A stretch of DNA of 47,070 nt from Puniceicoccaceae bacterium (GCA_007695295.1 REEB01000113.1:1-47070); one strand, 5' to 3'; shown: positions 33,610 to 43,393, counted from the stretch's first letter. Translations and numbers: made by a program. Notes: generated from the letters alone by a model not told the origin.

Positions 33610-36402
33610 TCAACGCTTGGCCGCGAGAGCCGCCTGGGCGGCGGCCAACCGCGCCACCGGCACCCGGAAGGGCGAACAGCTCACGTAGTCAAGCCCCAGC
33701 GTGTCGCAGAAAACCACGCTGGAGGGATCGCCCCCGTGCTCGCCGCAAATACCGAGCTTGATCTTGGGCTTGGTCGCCCGGCCGCGCTCGATCGCCACCT
33801 TCATCAGCTCGCCGACTCCGGCGCGGTCGATCGAGGCAAAGGGGTTGGACGGCACGATGTCCAACTCCTGGTACTGCGGCAGGAACGTCCCGGAATCATC
33901 ACGGCTCATACCCAGGGTGGTCTGAGTCAGGTCGTTGGTCCCGAAGCTGAAGAAATCAGCCGTCTGGGCGATCCGGCCGGCCGCCACACAGGCGCGGGGA
34001 ATCTCGATCATGGTGCCGACCATGTAGTTGAACTTGGTCTTCTTCTCCTTGGCCACTTCGGCGGCCACGCGGTGAATGATCTCCACCTGCAACTCCAACT
34101 CCCGGGCAAACCCGACCAAGGGCACCATGATCTCGGGCCGCACCTTGATTTTCTTTTTCTGGACCACGGCGGCGGCCTCGAAGATCGCCCGGGCCTGCAT
34201 TTCGGTGATTTGCGGGTAGGTCAGGCCGAGGCGGCAGCCCCGGTGACCCAGCATCGGGTTGGCCTCGTGGAGGGCCTTGACCCGTTCGGCCACGATCTCG
34301 CTGGGAATCCCCAGGCGCTCCGCCACGGCATTGCGGGCGGCCGCATCCTGGGGCAGGAATTCATGCAGCGGGGGATCGAGCAAACGGATGGTGGCGGGTT
34401 TGCCCTTCAGCTCGGTGAAGATCCCGATGAAGTCCTCGCGCTGGTAGGGCAGAAGTGCGTCGAGACCGGCTTTGCGCTCCACATTGGTCTCGGCGAGAAT
34501 CATCTGCCGCATCGAGTTGATGCGGTCCCCTTCGAAGAACATGTGCTCGGTGCGGCAGAGGCCAATGCCGGTGGCCCCGAACGCCATCGCCACCGCGGCT
34601 TGGCGGGGATTGTCGGCGTTGGTGCGCACCTGCATCCGGGCCAGCTTCGAGCACCAGGTCATGAGCTTGGCGAAGTTCTGGTAGGAACGGCTCTTTTTCG
34701 GGTCGAGGCTCTTGTCCACCAAGACTTGGATGATCTCGGAATTGGCGGAGGAAACCTCCCCGTCATAGACTTCCCCAGTGGTGCCGTCGATGGAGATATG
34801 GTCACCTTCTTTATAGGTGAAGCCTTCGACTTTGAGGGTCTTCTTCTCGTAGTCGATCTCCAGTCCGCTCGCCCCGCAGACACAGATCTTGCCCATCTGC
34901 CGGGCCACCAGGGCCGCGTGTGAGGAGACGCCACCGCGCGCGGTCAGAATGCCGTCCGCAGCGATCATCCCGCGCAGGTCCTCGGGGCTCGTCTCGACCC
35001 GGACCAGCAGCACCCGGTGACCGCGCTGGCTGGCGGTGACGGCACGGTCGGCATTGAAGTAAATCCGCCCGCAGGCGGCGCCCGGACCGGCCGGCAGGCC
35101 TTTGGCGATGAGTTTGGCCTTCTTGAGTGCGCCCCGGTCGAAGATCGGCGCCAAGACCTGCTCGAGCTGCTCGGCGGGGATGCGCCGGACCGCTTCTTTC
35201 CAGTCAATCAGCTTTTCCCTGACCATTTCCGTGGCAATGCGGACCGCGGCCACGCCGGTGCGCTTGCCGTTCCGGGTCTGGAGCATGAAGACTTCGCCTT
35301 CCTCGATGGTGAATTCGAAATCCTGCATGTCCTTGAAATGCTTCTCAAGGATTGCGCGGATGCGCTCCAGTTCCTTGTGGGCCTCGGGCATGACCTGCTT
35401 CAACTCCTCAACCGGCTGCGGCGTGCGCACCCCGGCCACCACGTCTTCGCCCTGGGCGTTGATGAGAAACTCCCCGTAAAAAACCTTCTCGCCGGTGGCG
35501 GGGTCGCGGGTGAAGGCCACTCCTGAGCCGGAGTTTTCACCGGTGTTGCCAAAGACCATCGCCTGCACATTCACCGCGGTGCCCCACTCGGCGGGAATAC
35601 CGTATTTGCGGCGGTAGACAATCGCCCGATCATTCATCCAGGAGCCGAAGACCGCCCCGATGGCGCCTTCGAGCTGCTTCCAGGGGTCGGTCGGGAATGC
35701 CTTGCCGGTACGGTCTTTGACCAGCTTCTTGAAACGCTTGACCAATTCCTTGAGGGAGGCCGCATCGAGCCGGGTGTCCGACACATCGGGTTGACCCGGG
35801 AACAGCTCATGCTTGAGGCTCTCGATCACCACCTCGAAGGGCTCGTGGTCCTCGTCGGGTGTCTTCTGAACCCCCATGACCACGTCGCCGTACATTTGGA
35901 TGAAGCGCCGGTAGCAATCCCAGGCAAAGCGCTCATTGCCGCTCTGCGCGGCGAGGGCGTCGACCGTCTGGTCATTGAGGCCGAGGTTCAGGATCGTATC
36001 CATCATGCCCGGCATGGAGTCGCGGGCGCCGGAGCGCACCGCCACCAAAAGGGGCTTTTTCAAATCCCCGAAGCTGCGGCCGAGGGCTTTCTCCATCGCT
36101 TCGACGGCGGCCCGGATCTGAGCCTGCAGCTCTTTCGGGTAGGTCCGCTTGTTGGCATAATAATAGGTGCAGACCTCCGTTGTGATGGTGAATCCGGGCG
36201 GCACGGGCAGCCCGATCCGGGTCATCTCGGCGAGATTGGCGCCTTTCCCTCCCAGCAGGGATTTCATGCTCCCATTGCCGTCGGTCTTCTTGCCGAAGAC
36301 ATAGACATACTTGGGGCCTTTTCCGCTCTTGCGGGCGGGAGATTTCTTGGAGGCAGCCTTCTTGGCCGAGGCACCTTTTTTTCCGGTGGATTTTACTGGC
36401 AT
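33610..36402 (-). CDS. ppdK: pyruvate, phosphate dikinase
   Basis: PPDK interconverts pyruvate + ATP + Pi with phosphoenolpyruvate + AMP + PPi, allowing gluconeogenesis or PPi-linked glycolysis. The 930-residue protein has the ATP-grasp N-terminus ([20 protein letters not shown] near residue 45; [20 protein letters not shown] near 122), the swivelling His domain with [18 protein letters not shown] (catalytic His near 496), and a C-terminal TIM barrel with [15 protein letters not shown] (catalytic Cys near 880). About 30 Lys/Ala/Ser-rich residues precede the usual start, an uncommon basic tail. It is monocistronic, with terminators on both sides of its 3' end and tatC diverging 191 bases upstream. 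Confidence 0.97.
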   Translation of the reverse strand: MPVKSTGKKGASAKKAASKKSPARKSGKGPKYVYVFGKKTDGNGSMKSLLGGKGANLAEMTRIGLPVPPGFTITTEVCTYYYANKRTYPKELQAQIRAAVEAMEKALGRSFGDLKKPLLVAVRSGARDSMPGMMDTILNLGLNDQTVDALAAQSGNERFAWDCYRRFIQMYGDVVMGVQKTPDEDHEPFEVVIESLKHELFPGQPDVSDTRLDAASLKELVKRFKKLVKDRTGKAFPTDPWKQLEGAIGAVFGSWMNDRAIVYRRKYGIPAEWGTAVNVQAMVFGNTGENSGSGVAFTRDPATGEKVFYGEFLINAQGEDVVAGVRTPQPVEELKQVMPEAHKELERIRAILEKHFKDMQDFEFTIEEGEVFMLQTRNGKRTGVAAVRIATEMVREKLIDWKEAVRRIPAEQLEQVLAPIFDRGALKKAKLIAKGLPAGPGAACGRIYFNADRAVTASQRGHRVLLVRVETSPEDLRGMIAADGILTARGGVSSHAALVARQMGKICVCGASGLEIDYEKKTLKVEGFTYKEGDHISIDGTTGEVYDGEVSSANSEIIQVLVDKSLDPKKSRSYQNFAKLMTWCSKLARMQVRTNADNPRQAAVAMAFGATGIGLCRTEHMFFEGDRINSMRQMILAETNVERKAGLDALLPYQREDFIGIFTELKGKPATIRLLDPPLHEFLPQDAAARNAVAERLGIPSEIVAERVKALHEANPMLGHRGCRLGLTYPQITEMQARAIFEAAAVVQKKKIKVRPEIMVPLVGFARELELQVEIIHRVAAEVAKEKKTKFNYMVGTMIEIPRACVAAGRIAQTADFFSFGTNDLTQTTLGMSRDDSGTFLPQYQELDIVPSNPFASIDRAGVGELMKVAIERGRATKPKIKLGICGEHGGDPSSVVFCDTLGLDYVSCSPFRVPVARLAAAQAALAAKR

Positions 36403-36593
36403 CCTGGAGCTTTCTTGATTCGAGGTTAGCAGGTTGAAAGGATTGCGATCGCTTCGAGCGCAAAGGCTGTTTGAAAGCCCATTGGATCGGAGCTGTCAAC
36501 GGATTTGATCCCAGTGTCCCGCAGGCTTGAGCCCAACCGGCCCAACCCGGATTTTCCTTCCCTGTGGTCAACCCGCCGGGATAATCACCGCCC

Positions 36594-37409
36594 ATGGAGC
36601 GCGACTTCAACCCGCCCGACCCAGCCGATGCCGATGCCGCCGAGGAGTCCGGCGGCAAGGCCATGGGCTTCCTCGACCACCTCGAGGAACTGCGCTGGAC
36701 GCTCGCCAAATCCCTCGTCGCCTTCTCCATCGCCTTCGTCGCCATCGCCATCTTCCTGCCCCGGGTCGCCCGCCTGCTGCACTGGCCGCTGGATCGGGCG
36801 ATGCGCGAGCATGAAACGTTCACCGGCCTGGTCACGACGTCGCCGCTCGCTGTCTTCTCGGTCTTTCTGCAGGTCTGTCTGCTCGGGGCGCTGTGCTGTT
36901 CGCTGCCTTTCGCCCTTTTTTTCCTCGGCCGGTTTGTCGCCCCGGCGCTGACCTCCCGCGAGGCCAAGCTGCTCATCCCCGCCTGCCTCGCCACCCTCGG
37001 GCTTTTTCTCTCCGGCGCGGCTCTGGCTTTTTTCTTTCTGCTGCCGGCTGCCATCACCGTCTCGGTCTATTTCAACGAGCTGCTCGGCTATGAACTCATC
37101 TGGGCCGCCGACCGCTACTACAGTCTGCTCGTCTGGATGGTCATCGGCCTCGGCGCCTCTTTCCAGTTTCCGCTCGTCATCCAGATCCTCGTCTATCTTG
37201 GAATTCTGGATACAGCCAAACTGCGGCGGGGCTGGCCCTTCGCCTTGATCGGGTTTTTTGTCATCGCCGCCCTCATCACACCTCCCGATCCGGTCACCCA
37301 GTCCATGGTCGCCGCCCCCCTCATCCTGCTCTACCAAGGCTCCATCATCATGGCCCGGTTCGTCGAGCGCTGGCGCGACCGCCGCCTCGAGGAAGCCCTC
37401 GGGGACTGA
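36594..37409 (+). CDS. tatC: Sec-independent protein translocase TatC
   Basis: TatC is the receptor of the twin-arginine export system. The 271-residue protein has the N-terminal MGFLDHLEELRWTL signature (from residue 24), then six transmembrane helices, including LVAFSIAFVAIAIFLP, FLSGAALAFFFLLPAAITVS and FFVIAALITPPDPVTQ (a conserved TatC block). An acidic tail of about 20 residues precedes the signature. tatA/tatB are not adjacent. The Tat-type signal of the DUF1501 protein upstream gives it at least one local substrate. Confidence 0.95.
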   Translation: MERDFNPPDPADADAAEESGGKAMGFLDHLEELRWTLAKSLVAFSIAFVAIAIFLPRVARLLHWPLDRAMREHETFTGLVTTSPLAVFSVFLQVCLLGALCCSLPFALFFLGRFVAPALTSREAKLLIPACLATLGLFLSGAALAFFFLLPAAITVSVYFNELLGYELIWAADRYYSLLVWMVIGLGASFQFPLVIQILVYLGILDTAKLRRGWPFALIGFFVIAALITPPDPVTQSMVAAPLILLYQGSIIMARFVERWRDRRLEEALGD

Positions 37410-37428
37410 GCCCCGGCGGCCGCCGCCT

Positions 37429-38550
37429 TCAGAATCGACCTGCGATGCTCCCGGTGTAGCCGGTTAGCTCGGCAAAGCCCCGGCCGATCACCCGCCCGTC
37501 CTCATCGAGCACATCCCCGGCGCCTTCCCAGTAGTCGATCCCCCCGGCCCCGCCGGTCAGCTCCTGGGCATCGGCCAGCGGACGAAACTCCAGCCGCCGG
37601 CTCAGGCCCGTCTCCGGATCTTTGCCTTCGAGCGCAAATTGCACCGGATAACGGCCACCGGTCTTCGGACTGCGCCACTCCCGCAGCGGCATCCAACGAA
37701 ACCCGTCCGCCTTCACCTGCTCGACCCGCCCTTCCCGGTCCACCCAGGCCAGGGTCGAAAAGGGATCGTCCGTCCCTTCCTCCCGCCGCAGCCGGTAGGC
37801 CATCACTTCCCGACCGTCCTCGAGCTGCATCGAAACCCAATCCCAACCGACCTGCCCCTCATCGAGCTGGCTGCTGCTGATTTCGTGGTCCATCCAGGCC
37901 TGGCCCCGCACCGGCCGGGCAGCCCCGTCTTCCTGTATCATTTCCCCTGATACTTCCAGCCGAGTGAAGGAGAGGTAGTAGCTGGCCGCCGAGAGGTCGG
38001 CGCTCTTGCGCGAAACGCCGTCCCGCCCAAACCGCACCAGCGGCTTGCGCGGGACCAACCGCAGCCTAAAGGAGACCACATCCCGCACTCCGCCCACCAA
38101 CTCCATCGCCTCTTCGGTTTCGTCCACCATCCGCAGGCGCCAGTTGCCGTTGGCGACATCGAGCCGCCCGACCCGGGCATGCGCATCCCAGCCGTCCCGG
38201 TTGAGGCGCTCCTGGTGGTGAAAGCGCCCCGTCTCCACCTCCAGCCAGGCCATGTGGGCCAGGAAGAGCTGGCTCCGCCCAAAGCCGTCGGCTCCATCAC
38301 CGCCAAGACCGGGGGGCGCCGCCGCCCGCCGGAAGAAGGTCGCCTGAAATCCGAAGCGCGCCCCCGCTTCATCCTCAAGGTGGCCGGTGACATACCACCA
38401 CTCGATCCTGAAGTCGGGGTGGCTGCCATGCCGTTGCGGATGCGGCAGCTCCCGGCCCGGCTCCGGCACTGCGAAGCCCCCCGCCGCCGCCGTCCCCCAG
38501 GACGTAAACACCAACCAGCCCAACAGCCCAATCAGCCTTCGAACAATCAT
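37429..38550 (-). CDS. AttH/CrtC-like secreted lipocalin-type protein
   Basis: The 373 residues start with a signal peptide (to about AAAGG, residue 24). IEWWYVTGHLEDEAGARFGF near 45 is the diagnostic motif of the AttH/CrtC (carotenoid 1,2-hydratase-related, lipocalin-like) family, and GQAWMDHEISSSQLDEGQVG WDW near 215 is its second block. AttH proteins usually sit beside an AttEFG ABC exporter; none is here, so it is an orphan. A lipid- or carotenoid-related substrate is plausible from the family only. ATG at 38550 gives the signal peptide directly. It converges with tatC (19 bases apart) and contains an exact GTAT/ATAC dyad. Confidence 0.85.
   Translation of the reverse strand: MIVRRLIGLLGWLVFTSWGTAAAGGFAVPEPGRELPHPQRHGSHPDFRIEWWYVTGHLEDEAGARFGFQATFFRRAAAPPGLGGDGADGFGRSQLFLAHMAWLEVETGRFHHQERLNRDGWDAHARVGRLDVANGNWRLRMVDETEEAMELVGGVRDVVSFRLRLVPRKPLVRFGRDGVSRKSADLSAASYYLSFTRLEVSGEMIQEDGAARPVRGQAWMDHEISSSQLDEGQVGWDWVSMQLEDGREVMAYRLRREEGTDDPFSTLAWVDREGRVEQVKADGFRWMPLREWRSPKTGGRYPVQFALEGKDPETGLSRRLEFRPLADAQELTGGAGGIDYWEGAGDVLDEDGRVIGRGFAELTGYTGSIAGRF
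37935..37953. repeat. GTATY-N9-RATAC dyad, exact copy (37935)
   Basis: It reads GTATCATTTCCCCTGATAC inside the AttH-like gene, with five-base perfect arms GTATC/GATAC. Coding-strand codons include GTA, TCA, GGG and ATA. Confidence 0.6.
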
Positions 38551-38732
38551 CCCGCCGAACCTATTCGAGCCGGTCCCGCATTCCACCCGAGGAATCGCTT
38601 TTCTATCCTGGGCTGATTCTTGCCCAAAATGGTCAAAACCTACCGCTATCTGCGCACCGGCGGTTGGATGCCATCAAAATCGGCCCACCCATGGTGTTTC
38701 CTGCTTTTCTCCCCCATGCCACTGCCTTCTAG

Positions 38733-41700
38733 TTGAGCTCCAGAGAACCCAACCTTCCCGCTTTGCCCCGCCCCTCGCCACTGATCCACGTCCTCGCGGT
38801 CGCCGCCAAACTTTTCGCCACCGCCGCCTTTCTCCTCGCCTTCATTGTCTTCTGGGCCTGGTTCTTTCGCCCGCCCCAGATCCACGAGGTCCGCGAGCTG
38901 CCGCCCGAAGTCGTCGCCGAAGCCGAGGAGCGGCGCGCCACCCGCCTCGAGGTCGACGATCCACCGGTCCTTCACCGCACGGTCGACTACCGCGAGGGGC
39001 CCGCCGCCGCTTGGTGGCCCCGGCGACAGTCCCCCTTGCTTGATCCACTCGTCGCCGAGGGCAGCCTCCCCCCGGTCGCCGAACGCACCGGCCCGGAACC
39101 CGCCGTCATCGAGGGCATCGACGGCGTCGGTGAATATGGCGGCACCTGGTTCCAGGCCATCGGCTCGGAGTTCGATTTCACGCGCATTCGCGACACGCTC
39201 TCCGGCGGCGCCCTCGTCCGCTGGTCCCCCCACGGTCCGCCCATCGTCCCCCACATCGCCCGCGACTTCGAGGTCTCCGATGACCACCGCGTCTACACCT
39301 TCCACCTCCGCCGCGGGATGCGCTGGTCGGACGGCCACCCTTTCACCGCCGACGACCTCCTCTTCTGGTGGGAGTACGATGTCCTCCAGCCCGATTTCGA
39401 CCTCGCCGGCGACCCGCCCAACTTCATGAAAACCCGCGGCGAATACGGCACCGTCGAAAAAATCGACGACCATACCGTCCGCTTCTCCTTTCCCCACCCC
39501 AACGCCGCCTTTCTCGACCGTATCGCCACCTCTTCCGGTATCGATATGGTCAATACACCCGCCCACTACCTCCGCCGCTACCACCCGGTCACCGGCGATC
39601 CCGACGAGCTGCGGCGAGCCATGCGCGCCCTCCAGCTCCCCAACCCACGCAGCGTCTACGCCCGCATCAAAAACCCCAACAACCCCGAGCATCCCCGGCT
39701 CTGGCCCTGGGTCTACCGCACCCACAAGGCCACCCCGCCCTACGCCTTCGTCCGCAATCCCTACTACTTCGCCGTCGACCCCGAGGGCAACCAGCTCCCT
39801 TACATGGACCGCGTCCTCAAGGACGTTAAATCCGCCCGCATGATCGCCGGCCACGCCGCCGGCGGCGCCTACACCATTCAGCCCACCTACGTGGGATTCA
39901 ACAACTACACCCTCTTCATGACCCAGGGGCCCATCTACGGCTACCAGGTCTACCACTGGTACAACGCCAACGCCTCCGACTACCTCATCAACGTCAACGT
40001 CAACCGCCGCGTCACTCCGGGCGACCGCGAGTCCCGCAACAAGGCCGATCTGCTCAACGAGCGGCGCTTCCGCCAGGCCCTCTCCCTCGCCATCAACCGC
40101 CGCGCCATCATCGAGACCGAGTTCAGCGGTCTCGGCCGGCCCGCCCAAGCCGCCCCGCGCGCGGAATCCCCCTACCACCACCCGGAGCTGGAGGAGTCGT
40201 TCATCCGCTTCGACCCCGCACGCGCCAACCAACTCCTCGATGACCTCGGGCTCACCGAACGCGATCTCGACGGCTACCGGCTCTTCGCCGACGGCGCACG
40301 GATGCACTTTTTCATCAGCGTGGCCGCTTTCTTCAGCGCCGAGGTCGCCCAGCTCATCGCCGACGACTGGCGCGCCGTCGGCGTCCGCGCCACCGTGCGC
40401 GAACGCGCCCGTCAGCTCTTTTACGCCGAACTCGAAGGCCTCCAGCACGACTTCTCCATCTGGGGCAGCAACGATGAGTTCAACCCCGTCGTCCAGCCCC
40501 GCCTCTTCGTGCCCGTGGCCTGGGATTCCGACTTCGCCCGCGGCTGGTCGCGTTGGTACAACGCCGACGGGCTCTACGGCTCCGAGCGCGCCGCCCGCCT
40601 CCCCTTCGGCGGCCCTCCGCCCGAGCACCCGCTCTACGAAACCATGCTCATCTACGAGCAGGTCAAGGAAGCCCCCACCCTCGAAGAACGCATCGAGCTC
40701 ATGGACCGCATCCTCGCGATCGCGGCCGAGAACCTCTGGACGATCAGCATCGCCACCTCCCTGCCCACGCTCTTCATCGTCAGCGACGAGGTCCGCAATG
40801 TCCCCGCCACCGCCCTCTCCGGCTGGAACTACATCACCCCCAGCAACACCGGCATCGAAACCTATTGGCTGACCGAGTCGCGGGACAGCCCGGGAGCGAT
40901 CGCCGCCATGCGCCAGGAAATCCTCGAGGTCACGCCCTGGCCCCACGATGTCACCGGTACCGCCGTACCCCGCTCCCGCTTCGACCTCGCCTGGCTGGTT
41001 CGCTTCCTCATTTACGGCTCGCTCGTGGCCGGCCTCGCCCTCCTCGCCCTCCGCCACCCTTTCGTCCTCCAGCGTCTCGTCATCATGGTGCCGACGCTGC
41101 TCATCATCTCAATTGTCTCCTTCGTCATCATCCAGCTCCCGCCCGGCGATTTCCTCAGTTACCGCATCGTCCAGCTCCAGGAGTCCGGCTCCGAAATGGC
41201 GGAGGCGGAAATCCAGGAGCTGCGCGACCTCTTCCACCTCGAGGACGGTGCCTTCCGCCAGTACCTCCGCTGGATGGGGATGGACTGGTTCCTGACCTAC
41301 GACAAGGCGGACCGCGGCCTTCTCCAAGGCTACCTCGGCCGCTCCATGGATTCGCTCGAGTCGGTCAACATTATCATGGGCGACCGGCTCCTGCTCACCA
41401 TCCTCCTCAGCGCCGCCACCATCATCTTCACCTGGATGATGGCCCTGCCCATCGGAATCTATTCCGCCGTCCGCCAGTATTCGATCGGAGACTACATTTT
41501 CTCACTAATCGGCTTTCTCGGCATGAGCATCCCCGGGTTTCTGCTCGCCATCGTCATGATGTATTTGAGCCTCAAATACTTCAATCTCAACATCTCCGGG
41601 CTCTTCTCCCCCGAATACGCCGGCCAACCCGAGTGGACCTGGGGCAAGTTCGTCGACCTCCTCCAGCACCTCTGGCTGCCCGTCGTCATCATCGGGGTCT

Positions 41701-42086
41701 CCGGGACCGCCGGCATGATTCGGGTCATGCGCGGCAATCTGCTCGATGAACTCAAAAAGCCCTACGTCACCACCGCCCTCGCCAAGGGCGTGCGCCCCAT
41801 CCGCCTGCTCTTCAAGTACCCGGTCCGCATCGCCCTCAATCCTTTCATCTCCGGCATCGGCGGGATTTTTCCCGAGCTCATCGGCGGCGGCGCCATCGTC
41901 TCCCTCGTCCTCAGCCTTCCCACCATCGGCCCGCTCCTGCTCGACGCCCTCATGATGGAGGATCTCTACATGGCCGGCAGCATGCTCATGGTGCTCAGCC
42001 TGCTCGGCGTCATGGGCACGCTCGTCAGCGATCTCCTCCTCCTCGCCCTCGACCCGCGCATCCGGATGGAAGGAGGCACGCGATGA
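38733..42086 (+). CDS. fused oligopeptide-type ABC substrate-binding protein and permease
   Basis: In this 1117-residue fusion, a transmembrane segment (about 17-44) leads to a family 5 extracellular solute-binding domain (about 125-735). DHRVYTFHLRRGMRWSDGHP near 187 and RFRQALSLAINRRAIIETEF near 444 are its hallmarks. An extra helix at about 751-775 precedes a DppB/OppB-type permease (about 777-1117) with IVSFVIIQLPPGDFLSYRIV near 797 and the ATPase-contact region ALAKGVRPIRLLFKYPVR near 1016. The start is TTG at 38733 directly after an in-frame stop; TTG at 38763 is the alternative and neither has a good ribosome-binding site. Its stop overlaps the next permease gene (ATGA). The likely substrate class is peptides or oligosaccharides. 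It contains two exact dyads and one near copy. Confidence 0.9.
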   Translation: MSSREPNLPALPRPSPLIHVLAVAAKLFATAAFLLAFIVFWAWFFRPPQIHEVRELPPEVVAEAEERRATRLEVDDPPVLHRTVDYREGPAAAWWPRRQSPLLDPLVAEGSLPPVAERTGPEPAVIEGIDGVGEYGGTWFQAIGSEFDFTRIRDTLSGGALVRWSPHGPPIVPHIARDFEVSDDHRVYTFHLRRGMRWSDGHPFTADDLLFWWEYDVLQPDFDLAGDPPNFMKTRGEYGTVEKIDDHTVRFSFPHPNAAFLDRIATSSGIDMVNTPAHYLRRYHPVTGDPDELRRAMRALQLPNPRSVYARIKNPNNPEHPRLWPWVYRTHKATPPYAFVRNPYYFAVDPEGNQLPYMDRVLKDVKSARMIAGHAAGGAYTIQPTYVGFNNYTLFMTQGPIYGYQVYHWYNANASDYLINVNVNRRVTPGDRESRNKADLLNERRFRQALSLAINRRAIIETEFSGLGRPAQAAPRAESPYHHPELEESFIRFDPARANQLLDDLGLTERDLDGYRLFADGARMHFFISVAAFFSAEVAQLIADDWRAVGVRATVRERARQLFYAELEGLQHDFSIWGSNDEFNPVVQPRLFVPVAWDSDFARGWSRWYNADGLYGSERAARLPFGGPPPEHPLYETMLIYEQVKEAPTLEERIELMDRILAIAAENLWTISIATSLPTLFIVSDEVRNVPATALSGWNYITPSNTGIETYWLTESRDSPGAIAAMRQEILEVTPWPHDVTGTAVPRSRFDLAWLVRFLIYGSLVAGLALLALRHPFVLQRLVIMVPTLLIISIVSFVIIQLPPGDFLSYRIVQLQESGSEMAEAEIQELRDLFHLEDGAFRQYLRWMGMDWFLTYDKADRGLLQGYLGRSMDSLESVNIIMGDRLLLTILLSAATIIFTWMMALPIGIYSAVRQYSIGDYIFSLIGFLGMSIPGFLLAIVMMYLSLKYFNLNISGLFSPEYAGQPEWTWGKFVDLLQHLWLPVVIIGVSGTAGMIRVMRGNLLDELKKPYVTTALAKGVRPIRLLFKYPVRIALNPFISGIGGIFPELIGGGAIVSLVLSLPTIGPLLLDALMMEDLYMAGSMLMVLSLLGVMGTLVSDLLLLALDPRIRMEGGTR
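39538..39556. repeat. GTATY-N9-RATAC dyad, exact copy (39538)
   Basis: It reads GTATCGATATGGTCAATAC in the solute-binding part of the fusion gene. Codons GAT, AAT and ACA beneath it are unusual for the gene. Confidence 0.6.
41477..41495. repeat. GTATY-N9-RATAC dyad, one-mismatch copy (41477)
   Basis: It reads GTATTCGATCGGAGACTAC in the permease part of the fusion gene: right half CTAC. It lies exactly 85 bases before the next copy, about eight helical turns. Confidence 0.4.
41562..41580. repeat. GTATY-N9-RATAC dyad, exact copy (41562)
   Basis: It reads GTATTTGAGCCTCAAATAC, the most symmetric copy: eight-base perfect arms (GTATTTGA/TCAAATAC would need one loop base fewer; seven bases pair without strain). 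It lies in the permease part of the fusion gene. Confidence 0.6.
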
Positions 42087-43279
42087 CCCTCTCCGCCCAG
42101 ACTCCGCTACCGCCGGACGAGCCCGGCTCCCCGAGCGCCGTCGCCACCGCCCGGGCCGAAGGCCTGGATACCTCCGTCCTCACCCAGTGGCAGCTCATCC
42201 GCCTGCGCTTCCGCCGCCACAAGGTCGCTCTTTTCTCCCTCTACCTGCTTTTCGCCCTTTACCTGCTCGCGCTCTTCGCCGGCTTTTTCGCGCCCTACTC
42301 CCAGAACTGGCGCAATGTCGACTACACCAACTGCCACCCGCTCATCCCCCGCTTTTCCTTCACCGAGGGCTTCCACCTCCTCGGGGTCGAGCGCCACCGC
42401 GACCCGGTTACCCTCCGGGCTGCCTACGTCGTCGACCGTGATGATGCGGTGCCACTCGGCTTTTTCGTTCCCGGAGAACCCTACCAACTGCTCTGGCTCG
42501 TCGAGACCCGGATCCGCTTCTTCGGCGTCGACGAACAGGCTTGGCGGGAACAAACCGGCGCCCCCGCCGACGCCGAGCCTCCCCCGTTTTTCCTCCTCGG
42601 GTCCGACCGCTTTGGCCACGACATCTTCAGCCGCATCGTCCATGGCAGCCGCATCAGCCTCTCGATCGGCCTCGTCTCCATTGTCATCACGTTCCTCATC
42701 GGCGTCACCCTCGGCGGCATCTCCGGCTATGTCGGCGGGCTGACCGACAACATTATCCAGCGCGGCATCGAGATCATCGCCTCCTTTCCCCAGCTCCCGC
42801 TCTGGCTCGCCTTTGGCGCCCTCATGCCCCGGCACTGGACCGCCCTCCAGGGCTATTTCGCCATCACCGTGCTGCTCAGCCTGCTCGGCTGGACCGGGCT
42901 CGCGCGCGTCGTCCGCGGCAAGATCCTTTCTCTCCGCGAGGAGGACTACGCCGTCGCCGCCCGCCTCATCGGCGCCAGCCACACCCGGATCATCTTTCGC
43001 CACCTCCTGCCGGGCTTCAGCAGCCACATCATCGTCAGCCTCACGCTTTCCGTCCCGGGCATGATCCTCGGCGAAACCGCCCTCAGCTTCCTCGGCCTCG
43101 GCCTGCGCCCGCCGATCGTCTCCTGGGGCGTGATGCTGCAGGACTGCATGAACATGGAGGTCGTCGCCAACTACCCCTGGCTGCTCATGCCGGTCGTCTT
43201 CATCATCATCACCGTCCTCGCCTTCAACTTCCTCGGCGACGGCCTCCGCGACGCCGCTGACCCCTACAGCGGCCGCTGA
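42083..43279 (+). CDS. oligopeptide-type ABC transporter permease (DppC/OppC/YejE-like)
   Basis: The 398 residues have a cytoplasmic N-terminus, a first transmembrane helix near 48-69, then an unusually long periplasmic segment (about 70-170) rich in aromatic residues. The canonical core follows: FLLGSDRFGHDIFSRIVHGS near 172 and five more helices. ARLIGASHTRIIFRHLLPG near 293 is the EAA loop that contacts the ATPase, and GETALSFLGLGLRPP is conserved near 330. It pairs with the fused permease just upstream, overlapping by four bases. No ATPase subunit follows; the next gene is convergent. Confidence 0.92.
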   Translation: MTLSAQTPLPPDEPGSPSAVATARAEGLDTSVLTQWQLIRLRFRRHKVALFSLYLLFALYLLALFAGFFAPYSQNWRNVDYTNCHPLIPRFSFTEGFHLLGVERHRDPVTLRAAYVVDRDDAVPLGFFVPGEPYQLLWLVETRIRFFGVDEQAWREQTGAPADAEPPPFFLLGSDRFGHDIFSRIVHGSRISLSIGLVSIVITFLIGVTLGGISGYVGGLTDNIIQRGIEIIASFPQLPLWLAFGALMPRHWTALQGYFAITVLLSLLGWTGLARVVRGKILSLREEDYAVAARLIGASHTRIIFRHLLPGFSSHIIVSLTLSVPGMILGETALSFLGLGLRPPIVSWGVMLQDCMNMEVVANYPWLLMPVVFIIITVLAFNFLGDGLRDAADPYSGR

Positions 43280-43307
43280 GCACGCCTGCTGACCGTTGGC
43301 GCCTTAC

Positions 43308-43335
43308 CCCGCAGTGCCCCCACCACCCCTGCGGG
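43308..43335. other. inverted repeat between convergent genes
   Basis: CCCGCAG and CTGCGGG form a 7-bp stem with a 14-base loop, with no T run on either strand. It may act as a weak transcript end or 3' stabiliser between the permease gene and the Dabb gene; the rest of 43280-43393 shows nothing. Confidence 0.3.
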
Positions 43336-43393
43336 CCGGAGCCAGCCCACTTGCATACAATGAAAAATACGGATGACTTCCCCGCCGCCGTCC

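Noticed and set aside
37194-37213. TATC-N11-GATA in tatC as a dyad copy
   Set aside because: The spacing is two bases longer than in the family. The underlying codons are AT-rich, so it may be a decayed relative, but I cannot support it.
38646-41057. An 803-codon minus-strand frame opposite the fused ABC gene
   Set aside because: Low-complexity Gly/Val/Glu translation antisense to conserved binding-protein motifs; a GC-driven shadow.
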